Below are positions 1 to 6,413 of a stretch of 10,519 bases of DNA, piece by piece. The stretch comes from an uncultured Prevotellaceae bacterium (GTDB lineage: Bacteria; Bacteroidota; Bacteroidia; Bacteroidales; Bacteroidaceae). The translations under genes were made by a program, and so were the position numbers. Positions within the stretch are counted from its first letter, which is position 1; each line of letters opens with the position of its first letter. The stretch covers positions 1 through 10,519 of the forward strand of contig CAMNHS010000042.1 of NCBI GenBank assembly GCA_946539635.1. Reading direction: 5' to 3'. Under the pieces are notes generated by a model that did no database searches, was not told the DNA's origin, and worked only from the letters and a program-made list of their open reading frames with translations.

Positions 1-30
1 GCATTCGACATAAAAAATAAATGGATTTAT

Positions 31-61
31 TTTGTTCTGTCCTCATTTATTTGTAACTTTG
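31..61 (+). promoter_or_regulatory. Bacteroidetes-type promoter of the rpoN operon
   Basis: TTTG at 31-34 and TAACTTTG at 54-61 match the Bacteroidetes housekeeping promoter (-33 TTTG, -7 TAnnTTTG) with a 19-base spacer. Transcription should begin near 68, leaving an untranslated leader of about 24 bases before the GTG at 92. AGAAGG at 87-92 abuts and overlaps the start codon, too close for a standard Shine-Dalgarno role. This is the only clear promoter I see for the six-gene operon. Confidence 0.75.
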
Positions 62-91
62 CGCCATAAAATCTACGTAAATAGATAGAAG

Positions 92-1579
92 GTGGCACAG
101 AAACTCGTAAATACTCAGGTTCAGGAGCAGCAGCTGGCACAGGTGCAGCAGCAGCGACTTAACGCACAACAGGTGATGTTTGTGCGGATGCTGGAAATGC
201 CCCTGACGCAGTATGAAGAGTATGTGAAGACAGAGATAGACGAGAATCCTGCCCTTGAACCTGACATACAGGAAAATAGCGATTCTACCGACAACTACGA
301 AGGAGGAGAAGAAACAAGCAATAACAATGATGACATCGATGCTGCCATAGATCGTTATGATGATGACAGATACGATGACGACTATGTGCCGACTGCATCA
401 GCAAGCTATGCCACAAGTGATAGGGATAGCAATGAGACTCCTGTATGGGGAAACAGCGAATCGTTCTATGACACCCTGCATAGCCAGATGGGCGAACAGG
501 ACTTGACAGAACGTCAGGAACTAATAATGGATTATATCATAGGAAGCCTCGACAGCGACGGATTGTTCAGAAAAGACATCACAAGCCTCAGCGACGAAAT
601 TGCCATTCATGAATACATCGATGTTACTCCAGAGGAGATAGAAAAGGTGCTGACAATACTTCAGGGCTTTGATCCTGCTGGAATAGGGGCACAAAACCTG
701 CAGCAGTGTCTCTTGATACAGATTTTCAGGAAAAAGGCAACTCCAATAACAAAGCTGATGTATCAGGTCATCAATGACCACTACGAGGAATTCACCCGAA
801 AGCATTGGAAGAAGATAGAGGAGCAGATGCAGATGGACAGCATCACAGCAGAAAAGGTGTTTGGCGAGATAAGGAAGTTAAATCCAAGGCCTGGAGCTGC
901 TCTCGGAGAGACAATGGGAAGGAATACTCAGCACGTAACTCCCGATTTCATCGTTACTGTGAGCGAGGATGGCGAGATATACTTCTCGATGCCAAAAGGC
1001 AGAATACCACAGTTGCATGTTTCGCAGGACTTTGAAAACATGATACAGGGATACAGACAGAATCCCAACAGCATGACTCGCTCGGACAAGGAGGCTTTGC
1101 TGTATGCACAACAGAAGGTTTCGAAGGCAAAGGCATATATCGATGCTATGAAACAACGCCAGCAGACAATGGCGTTAACAATGAAGACCATTATCTCGCT
1201 GCAAAGGAAATTCATACTGAGTGGCGACGAGAGCGACCTCATTCCAATGAAGCTGAAAGACATAGCAGACAAGACAAACATGGATATGTCAACTGTTTCG
1301 AGGGTTTGTGCCTCAAAATATGCCGAAATGCCTTGGGGCATCATTCAGCTGAAGAGCTTCTTCTCTGAAGGCTATGACACAGGCGATGGCGAGACAGTAT
1401 CGACAAAAGAGATAAGGAAAGCCCTGAAGGAACTGATAGACAACGAACCACAGGGCAAACCACTCAGCGACATACGACTGGCAGCAGAACTGAAGAAGAT
1501 GGGATATCCTATAGCAAGGAGAACTGTTACGAAATATCGCGAAAAGATGGGCATTCCAACGAGCAACCTCAGAAGATGA
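92..1579 (+). CDS. rpoN: RNA polymerase sigma-54 factor RpoN
   Basis: Sigma-54 directs RNA polymerase to -24/-12 promoters and needs an AAA+ activator to open them. The 495-residue protein shows the family layout. A Gln/Leu-rich region I (about 5-56, ending in ENPALE) is followed by a very acidic region II (about 57-115, with runs of Asp). The core-binding domain carries FDPAGIGAQNLQQCL at 193-207. A helix-turn-helix lies around 386-427. The RpoN box ARRTVTKYRE is at 475-484, close to the C terminus. The start is GTG at 92: a stop lies in frame at 86-88, and the next ATG (residue 29) would remove half of region I, which activators need. The stop overlaps the next gene as ATGA. No sigma-54 activator gene is present in the window. 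Confidence 0.97.
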   Translation: MAQKLVNTQVQEQQLAQVQQQRLNAQQVMFVRMLEMPLTQYEEYVKTEIDENPALEPDIQENSDSTDNYEGGEETSNNNDDIDAAIDRYDDDRYDDDYVPTASASYATSDRDSNETPVWGNSESFYDTLHSQMGEQDLTERQELIMDYIIGSLDSDGLFRKDITSLSDEIAIHEYIDVTPEEIEKVLTILQGFDPAGIGAQNLQQCLLIQIFRKKATPITKLMYQVINDHYEEFTRKHWKKIEEQMQMDSITAEKVFGEIRKLNPRPGAALGETMGRNTQHVTPDFIVTVSEDGEIYFSMPKGRIPQLHVSQDFENMIQGYRQNPNSMTRSDKEALLYAQQKVSKAKAYIDAMKQRQQTMALTMKTIISLQRKFILSGDESDLIPMKLKDIADKTNMDMSTVSRVCASKYAEMPWGIIQLKSFFSEGYDTGDGETVSTKEIRKALKELIDNEPQGKPLSDIRLAAELKKMGYPIARRTVTKYREKMGIPTSNLRR

Positions 1580-2199
1580 CAGACAACAATCGTATCATAT
1601 TGTTAATGGCACGAACTATCAGCATTGTGTTCACACCATTCTACCTGCCTTTGGTAGCGCTGATAGTGTTGTTTATGGTATCATACCTCAGCATGCTGCC
1701 CTGGATATATAAAGGACTGGTACTGCTGATAGTTTGGCTCTTTACATGTCTCATTCCTACGACATTGATACATCTGTATAGGCGCTATCAGGGATGGTCG
1801 CTGCTGAAACTACTTTCAAGAGAGGGACGAATAGTGCCTTACGTAATATCCATAGGATGTTACTTCACATGCTTCTATATCATGAATGCCCTACATATAC
1901 CACACTTTATGTCAAGCATAGTAGTGGCGGCATTGGCAATACAGATATTTGGAGCAATAATAAACCACTGGTGGAAGATTTCCACACATACAGCAGCAAT
2001 AGGAGGAACAACAGGAGCCTTGTTGGCTTTCTCACAAATCTTCGGATTTAATCCTCTCTGGTGGCTTTGCTTCCTCATCATTTTGGCCGGTATCATCGGC
2101 ACAGGACGTATGATTCTTCGTATTCACACCCTTGGCGAGATTTGTGGAGGATACCTCCTCGGACTCTTCGCAGGGTTTATAGCAGTAATATTATCATGA
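1576..2199 (+). CDS. PAP2-like (phosphatidic acid phosphatase type 2) integral membrane protein
   Basis: This 207-residue protein is strongly hydrophobic, with five or six likely membrane helices. A degenerate form of the three PAP2 phosphatase motifs is visible: REGRIVP at 82-88 (motif 1 region), STHTAAIGG at 136-144 in place of the usual PSGH, and R178-x5-H184-x3-E188, which keeps the motif 3 spacing but has Glu where Asp is usual. Family members remove phosphate from lipid phosphates or undecaprenyl diphosphate at the membrane. Whether this one is catalytic is uncertain given the changes. It overlaps rpoN by four bases and purE by four bases, so it is an internal operon member. The family call rests on motif spacing read by eye. 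Confidence 0.7.
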   Translation: MTDNNRIILLMARTISIVFTPFYLPLVALIVLFMVSYLSMLPWIYKGLVLLIVWLFTCLIPTTLIHLYRRYQGWSLLKLLSREGRIVPYVISIGCYFTCFYIMNALHIPHFMSSIVVAALAIQIFGAIINHWWKISTHTAAIGGTTGALLAFSQIFGFNPLWWLCFLIILAGIIGTGRMILRIHTLGEICGGYLLGLFAGFIAVILS

Positions 2200-2702
2200 C
2201 ACCATTAGTAAGTATTATCATGGGTAGCACCTCTGACCTACCCGTAATGGAGAAGGCAATGGCCTTCCTGAATGAACAGCAGATACCTTTCGAGGTAAAT
2301 GCTTTGTCTGCACATCGCACCCCAGACGCAGTAGAAAACTTTGCCCGCAACGCAGAAGGACGAGGCATCCGAGTTATCATCGCAGCTGCAGGAATGGCAG
2401 CTGCTCTGCCTGGAGTAATAGCAGCATCTACCACATTGCCTGTCATTGGTGTTCCTATCAAAGGAATGCTGGATGGACTGGATGCTATGCTATCCATAAT
2501 ACAGATGCCTCCTGGCATACCTGTAGCAACAGTAGGAGTGAATGGAGCTATGAACGCTGCTATCCTCGCTATGGAGATGCTGGCTCTTTCTGACAAGGAG
2601 ATTGCTGAAAGACTGAAGGCATACAAGAGTTCTCTCGGAAAGAAAATAGAAAAGGCAAATGCCGACTTATCAGAAGTAAAATATGACTATAAGACAAACT
2701 AG
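2196..2702 (+). CDS. purE: N5-carboxyaminoimidazole ribonucleotide mutase PurE
   Basis: PurE moves the carboxyl group of N5-CAIR to carbon 4 to give CAIR in purine synthesis, normally after PurK. The 168-residue protein has the class I layout: GSTSDLPVMEKA near the N terminus for the phosphate/ribose site, SAHRTPD with the catalytic histidine, and LSIIQMPPGIPVATVGVNG toward the C terminus. The start chosen is ATG at 2196, which overlaps the previous stop as ATGA and begins MTPLVSIIMGS as expected. An upstream in-frame start at 2061 would only add 45 residues read from inside the preceding gene. The second glycine loop reads AAGMAAALPG, with Ala where many PurE proteins have His (AAHLPG). The 3' end overlaps ispG by 20 bases. 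Confidence 0.95.
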   Translation: MTPLVSIIMGSTSDLPVMEKAMAFLNEQQIPFEVNALSAHRTPDAVENFARNAEGRGIRVIIAAAGMAAALPGVIAASTTLPVIGVPIKGMLDGLDAMLSIIQMPPGIPVATVGVNGAMNAAILAMEMLALSDKEIAERLKAYKSSLGKKIEKANADLSEVKYDYKTN

Positions 2703-4071
2703 TCCTACACATGTCGGAAACATCGTCATTGGCGGAGGAGCTCCCATCAGGGTGCAGTCGATGACTACTACCGATACCAACGATACTGCAGCATGTGTGG
2801 CACAGGCAAAGCGCATCATCGATGCTGGAGGAGAACTGGTGCGACTGACTACACAAGGAAGAAGAGAAGCCGAGAATATGGCGAATATCTCTGCTGCCTT
2901 GAAGGCTGATGGCTACCCTACTCCACTTGTGGCTGATGTACACTTCAACGCTAATGTGGCAGACATCGCTGCTCTATACTGCGAAAAAGTAAGAGTGAAC
3001 CCAGGCAACTATGTTGACCCAGCAAGGACTTTTAAGCATATCGACTATACAGCAGAGGAGTATGCAGAAGAGCTGCAGAAGGTGGAAGAGCGTTTTTCTC
3101 CTTTCCTGGATATCTGCAAGGAACACCATACTGCCATCAGGATTGGTGTCAATCATGGTTCGCTGTCAGACAGAATAATGTCAAGATATGGCGACACTCC
3201 TGAGGGAATTGTGGAGTCATGCATGGAATTTCTGCGCATCTGCAAGAAGAAGAACTTCACTGATGTTGTCCTTTCAATTAAAGCCAGCAATACTGTAGTA
3301 ATGGTGCAGAGTGTCAGATTGCTGGTAAAGGCTATGGATGCAGAGGATATGCATTATCCGCTACACCTTGGTGTTACAGAAGCTGGCGAGGGTGAAGACG
3401 GACGCATTAAGAGTGCTGTCGGAATAGGTGCCTTGCTGACAGAAGGTATTGGTGACACAATACGAGTAAGCCTGTCGGAGGAACCAGAAAACGAAATTCC
3501 TGTAGCAAAGAAAATCGTTGGTTTTATCGATGAATGTGCTTCGCTACGCGAGAATGCAAGAATAGAAAACGATACCCTTTATCTCTCTTTCAACGAAAAA
3601 GAAACAGAAGACCTACAGCTGAAGGCTGCTATGTCTGCTGGAGCTTTGCTGATTGATGGCAAAGCAAAGAATCTAGTGATAACAAACTGCGACAAGCCAG
3701 AAACAGACCTTGCTGATGCCATATTGCAAGCTGCAAGGGTAAAGTTTACAAAGACGGAATATATCTCATGCCCTGGATGCGGAAGAACTCTCTATGACCT
3801 CAGAGGTACTATAGCAAAGATAAAGGCTGCTGTGGCACACGAGACAGAGATTTCAGAGAAGCCAGAAGTGTGGAAAGGACTGAAGATTGGCATTATGGGA
3901 TGTATCGTCAACGGACCTGGAGAGATGGCTGATGCTGACTATGGATATGTCGGAGCAGGACCTAACAGGATTTCTCTTTACAAGGGAAAACAATGTGTGG
4001 AGAAAAACATTCCAGAAGCTGATGCCGTAGAAAAATTATTGGAATTCATAAAACAAGATATAACAAAATGA
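2683..4071 (+). CDS. ispG: 4-hydroxy-3-methylbut-2-enyl diphosphate synthase IspG with shortened insert domain
   Basis: IspG is the [4Fe-4S] enzyme that converts methylerythritol cyclodiphosphate to HMBPP in the MEP isoprenoid pathway. Residues 1 to about 280 form the TIM barrel (IRVQSMTTTDTND, VADVHFN, VNPGNY, RIGVNHGSLSDRI, LGVTEAGEGEDGRIKSA). Cluster ligands are C363 and C366 in SCPGCGRT and C407 in GCIVNGPGE. In Bacteroidetes, plants and Chlamydia a large A* domain lies between these parts and gives about 600 residues. Here only about 75 residues (281-355) remain between barrel and cluster domain, for a total of 462. The remnant (EDLQLKAAMSAGALL onward) resembles the C-terminal end of A*. 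The reading frame is open throughout, so this is not a frameshift. The gene overlaps purE by 20 bases and pyrE by four. Confidence 0.96.
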   Translation: MTIRQTSPTHVGNIVIGGGAPIRVQSMTTTDTNDTAACVAQAKRIIDAGGELVRLTTQGRREAENMANISAALKADGYPTPLVADVHFNANVADIAALYCEKVRVNPGNYVDPARTFKHIDYTAEEYAEELQKVEERFSPFLDICKEHHTAIRIGVNHGSLSDRIMSRYGDTPEGIVESCMEFLRICKKKNFTDVVLSIKASNTVVMVQSVRLLVKAMDAEDMHYPLHLGVTEAGEGEDGRIKSAVGIGALLTEGIGDTIRVSLSEEPENEIPVAKKIVGFIDECASLRENARIENDTLYLSFNEKETEDLQLKAAMSAGALLIDGKAKNLVITNCDKPETDLADAILQAARVKFTKTEYISCPGCGRTLYDLRGTIAKIKAAVAHETEISEKPEVWKGLKIGIMGCIVNGPGEMADADYGYVGAGPNRISLYKGKQCVEKNIPEADAVEKLLEFIKQDITK

Positions 4072-4700
4072 AACAAATTGCTGATTCTTTCGCAGAACAA
4101 CTGCTTGCCGTAAAGGCTATCAAACTACAACCCAACGACCCATTCACATGGGCCAGCGGTTGGAAGTCTCCTATCTATACTGATAACAGGAAAACTCTGG
4201 CTTATCCAGAACTTCGCTCTTTCGTAAAGAATGAACTGGTACATCTGGTACATACAGAATTTCCTGAGGCAACTGCTGTAGCAGGTGTTGCTACAGGAGC
4301 TATAGCACAAGGTGCTCTTGTTGCTGACCAATTGCAACTCCCCTACTGCTATGTTCGACCAAAGCCAAAAGATCATGGTATGGGTAACCAAATAGAAGGA
4401 ACCATTCCAGAGGGTGCTAAGGTGGTTGTTATAGAAGACCTTATTAGTACTGGCGGCTCTTCCTTAAAAGCTGTTGATGCCTTGAGACAGGCAGGCTTTG
4501 AGGTCGTTGGTATGGTAGCCAGCTATACATACGGATTCCCTGTTGCTGAAGAGGCATTTAAGGAGGCAGGTGTAAAACTGGTAACTCTTTCTGACTATGA
4601 ACATACTACAGCTATAGCAGCAAAGACAGGTTATATAAAGCCAGAAGACTTGGAAGTGCTGGCAGAATGGCGTAAATCACCTAACACTTGGAAACAATGA
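4068..4700 (+). CDS. pyrE: Orotate phosphoribosyltransferase PyrE
   Basis: PyrE joins orotate to PRPP to give orotidine monophosphate in pyrimidine synthesis. The 210-residue protein carries FTWASGWKSPIYTDNR at 26-41, which contacts orotate. The flexible catalytic loop (RPKPKDHGMGNQ, 97-108) and the PRPP-binding motif VVVIEDLISTGGSS (119-132) follow. The length fits the bacterial enzyme. The start overlaps the ispG stop as ATGA, and its own stop overlaps the next start in the same way, so translation is probably coupled through the operon. Nothing in its sequence looks unusual. Confidence 0.97.
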   Translation: MKQIADSFAEQLLAVKAIKLQPNDPFTWASGWKSPIYTDNRKTLAYPELRSFVKNELVHLVHTEFPEATAVAGVATGAIAQGALVADQLQLPYCYVRPKPKDHGMGNQIEGTIPEGAKVVVIEDLISTGGSSLKAVDALRQAGFEVVGMVASYTYGFPVAEEAFKEAGVKLVTLSDYEHTTAIAAKTGYIKPEDLEVLAEWRKSPNTWKQ

Positions 4701-5179
4701 GCCAATACGAAAGTCAAGTAAAGCAGATAGCTGCTCCAATAGAGGCTGTATATGCCAAGTTATCAAACCTGGAAAATCTGCGTCCTGTAATAGAGAATGC
4801 ACAGAATAATGACATCTTGAGGCAGAAAATAGAGGAAGCAGGACAGGATTCCTCTTACCTCAATATGCTGAAGAATGTCACCTTGACTGCTGACAGCATC
4901 TCTCTTGATACAGGTATGATGGGAACCTTCGAACTCGATATCATAAATCGTGAGAATCCGGCTGAAAACTCAGGAAAAGGAACAATAAAATTCAAGACAG
5001 CACAATCTCCGATTGAAGCTAATATGTGGATTCAGCTGCTCCCAGGCGAACTGGGAACTCGCATGAAGCTGACCTTGAAGGCTGATTTGAACCCAATGCT
5101 AAAGATGATGTTAGGTAACAAATTGGAAGCTGGCATAGACAAATTTGCCGATATGCTTTCAATGATACCTTATGCTTGA
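4697..5179 (+). CDS. START-like/SRPBCC family protein
   Basis: This 160-residue soluble protein has no signal peptide. It opens with YESQVKQIAAPIEAVYAKLSNLENL, a typical first strand and helix of the SRPBCC (polyketide cyclase/START-like) fold. Alternating strands follow and a long C-terminal helix closes the chain (LNPMLKMMLGNKLEAGIDKFADML, from about residue 132), as expected for a helix-grip fold that encloses a hydrophobic ligand. No substrate can be deduced. The start chosen is ATG at 4697, which overlaps the pyrE stop as ATGA; an in-frame TTG at 4688 would add only three residues. It is the last gene of the rpoN operon. The family assignment is from pattern alone. Confidence 0.75.
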   Translation: MSQYESQVKQIAAPIEAVYAKLSNLENLRPVIENAQNNDILRQKIEEAGQDSSYLNMLKNVTLTADSISLDTGMMGTFELDIINRENPAENSGKGTIKFKTAQSPIEANMWIQLLPGELGTRMKLTLKADLNPMLKMMLGNKLEAGIDKFADMLSMIPYA

Positions 5180-5185
5180 CCTGCT

Positions 5186-5216
5186 GGTCGAAGGTCAAAG
5201 GTCGAAGGTCAAAGGT
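5186..5216 (+). repeat. Heptamer tandem repeat GGTC(G/A)AA
   Basis: Immediately downstream of the SRPBCC gene, GGTCGAAGGTCAAA occurs twice back to back (5186-5199 and 5200-5213). It can equally be read as four 7-base units alternating GGTCGAA and GGTCAAA, followed by GGT. GACC at 5178-5181, across the stop codon, can pair with the first GGTC. The rest of the gap up to the tRNA promoter at 5255 is AT-rich with no gene that I can see. Confidence 0.9.
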
Positions 5217-5254
5217 GTTACGTTAACAACTAAAAGCAGATTTTTTGTTATTTT

Positions 5255-5286
5255 CTTGCATTTATCAAAACTTATTTGTACCTTTG
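5255..5286 (+). promoter_or_regulatory. Promoter of tRNA-Leu
   Basis: CTTG at 5255-5258 and TACCTTTG at 5279-5286 are separated by 20 bases, in the Bacteroidetes promoter pattern. A T-rich stretch lies upstream (5241-5254). The 34 bases 5255-5288 match the tRNA-Arg promoter on the other strand at 29 positions. The predicted start point is about 5293, so the tRNA precursor has a leader of roughly 45 bases. Confidence 0.8.
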
Positions 5287-5327
5287 CACTCGCTTTTGTA
5301 CGAAGCACACTCGCTTTGATAAAAAGC
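5287..5327 (+). repeat. Direct repeat CACTCGCTTT forming two small hairpins in the tRNA-Leu leader
   Basis: CACTCGCTTT occurs 21 bases apart, at 5287-5296 and 5308-5317. Each copy starts a short hairpin: GCTT (5292-5295) pairs with AAGC (5303-5306), and GCTTT (5313-5317) pairs with AAAGC (5323-5327). The loops differ in sequence. The first copy straddles the predicted transcription start. The stems are short, so function is unproven. Confidence 0.55.
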
Positions 5328-5337
5328 ACATAAGGTT

Positions 5338-5423
5338 GCCGCAATGGTGGAATTGGTAGACACGAGGGACTTAAAATCCCTTGACCCGAAACGGTCGTGC
5401 GGGTTCGAGTCCCGCTCGCGGCA
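5338..5423 (+). tRNA. tRNA-Leu(UAA)
   Basis: The sequence folds as a class II tRNA. The acceptor stem GCCGCAA pairs with TCGCGGC, with one A-C mismatch at pair 6-67. The D arm contains AATTGGTAGA. The anticodon stem AGGGA/TCCCT encloses CTTAAAA, with anticodon TAA at 5372-5374. A long variable arm (GACC/GGTC stem) and the T arm GCGGG-TTCGAGT-CCCGC follow. The discriminator is A at 5423. CTA follows it, so the CCA end is not encoded. It reads UUA codons, and UUG by wobble. Confidence 0.96.
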
Positions 5424-5468
5424 CTAGCTTGTTAAAAGATAAAAGTATAAAAGTTTAGATTTAAAAGT

Positions 5469-6413
5469 ATGTCTTACAAACGTTCATATTGTTGGCATCT
5501 TCTAACTACTTCTTTTGTACTTTTATCTTTTTTATTATCCCCCTTCTTCCTTTCTTCATGTGGTTCTGACCATGAACACTTCTCTGTTGAAGGCCGCTTG
5601 CTAAACGTAAATATGGCAGAGTTCCTCGTCTATTCACCAGATGGAGCTATTCCAGGTATTGATACTATTAGAGTGAATGGAGGACGTTTTACTTATGAAC
5701 GCAGCATTATTGGAGAGGGAACCATTGTTGTTGTCTTCCCAAATTTCAAGCAGCTGCCTATCTTTGTAAAACCAGGCGCTGATATACACTTTGATGGTAG
5801 TGCAGCAAAGCTGAAGGAATTGGAAATAACAGGAACGGAAGAAAATGACGATTTCACCGAATGGAGATTAAATACTAACGAACTCTCTCCGGAAGAGCTA
5901 CAAGTACAAGCCAAGAAATATATAAAGGAGAATCCCAATACCCTTATCTCTCTTTGGATGCAAAGACAATATCTCCCAGCAAAAGTTGCTTTTTCCGTAG
6001 GCGACAGATTACCAAACTTTACTGCTAAAGACATCAATGGTAAGACAGTTAGCAGCAATAGCCTTACTGGCAACAGCCTTATAATAATATGGGCAACCTG
6101 GAACTATGACTCACAAAGTATGTTGAGACAGGCAAACAACAAGGATTCGTACATTTATAAGGCAAATAACGACAAGGAGAAGATTTCCTTCGACCATATC
6201 ATTTCTGTTTGCTTGGATGCTGACATAAAGAAATGTCGAGAGATTCTAAAGCAATGTGAGGCAGAAAATGTTCCTACTATCTGCGACGGAAAAATGATGG
6301 ACGGAAATATTGTTAAGACACTTGGTATCAACAATATTCCCGACAATATACGTATTAAGAACGGAAAAATAACTGGACGAGGACTTCCTATTATGAAATT
6401 AGCCGAGGAGTAA
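5469..6413 (+). CDS. Lipoprotein with DUF4369-like domain and cysteine-less thioredoxin-like domain
   Basis: The 314-residue product begins with a lipoprotein signal peptide: KR-rich start, a hydrophobic stretch at 10-29, and lipobox LSSC with C31 as the lipidated residue. Residues about 38-125 resemble the DUF4369 domain of Bacteroidetes thiol-disulfide exchange proteins (FSVEGRLLNV, DTIRVNGGRF). Residues about 175-314 look like a thioredoxin/AhpC-TSA domain (VGDRLPNFTAKDINGKTV, then IIIWATWNYDSQSM). Where an active enzyme has WCxxC, this protein has WNYDSQ, so it cannot form the usual redox disulfide. A structural or binding role is more likely than oxidoreductase activity. The gene lies 45 bases after tRNA-Leu with no clear promoter between, so read-through from the tRNA is plausible. 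The gap holds several AAAAG repeats. Its 3' end overlaps argH head-on by 15 bases. Confidence 0.85.
   Translation: MSYKRSYCWHLLTTSFVLLSFLLSPFFLSSCGSDHEHFSVEGRLLNVNMAEFLVYSPDGAIPGIDTIRVNGGRFTYERSIIGEGTIVVVFPNFKQLPIFVKPGADIHFDGSAAKLKELEITGTEENDDFTEWRLNTNELSPEELQVQAKKYIKENPNTLISLWMQRQYLPAKVAFSVGDRLPNFTAKDINGKTVSSNSLTGNSLIIIWATWNYDSQSMLRQANNKDSYIYKANNDKEKISFDHIISVCLDADIKKCREILKQCEAENVPTICDGKMMDGNIVKTLGINNIPDNIRIKNGKITGRGLPIMKLAEE

Noticed and set aside
928..1344. Minus-strand open frame of 138 residues opposite rpoN
   Set aside because: It lies wholly within a conserved gene, has no promoter or family features, and reads as an antisense shadow of the coding frame.
2061..2195. N-terminal extension of PurE
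   Set aside because: It is read from within the PAP2-like gene, is rich in His/Arg/Tyr as expected of an off-frame read, and the PurE family starts at 2196.
5216..5228. Hairpin TGTTA-CGT-TAACA followed by a T run at 5241-5246, as an intrinsic terminator for the rpoN operon
   Set aside because: The stem is five mostly A-T pairs and the T run lies 12 bases away, which is too weak to call.
5424..5468. Repeated AAAAG after tRNA-Leu as a regulatory element or promoter
   Set aside because: The stretch is simply A-rich and short, and contains no TAnnTTTG box; nothing beyond base composition supports a function.
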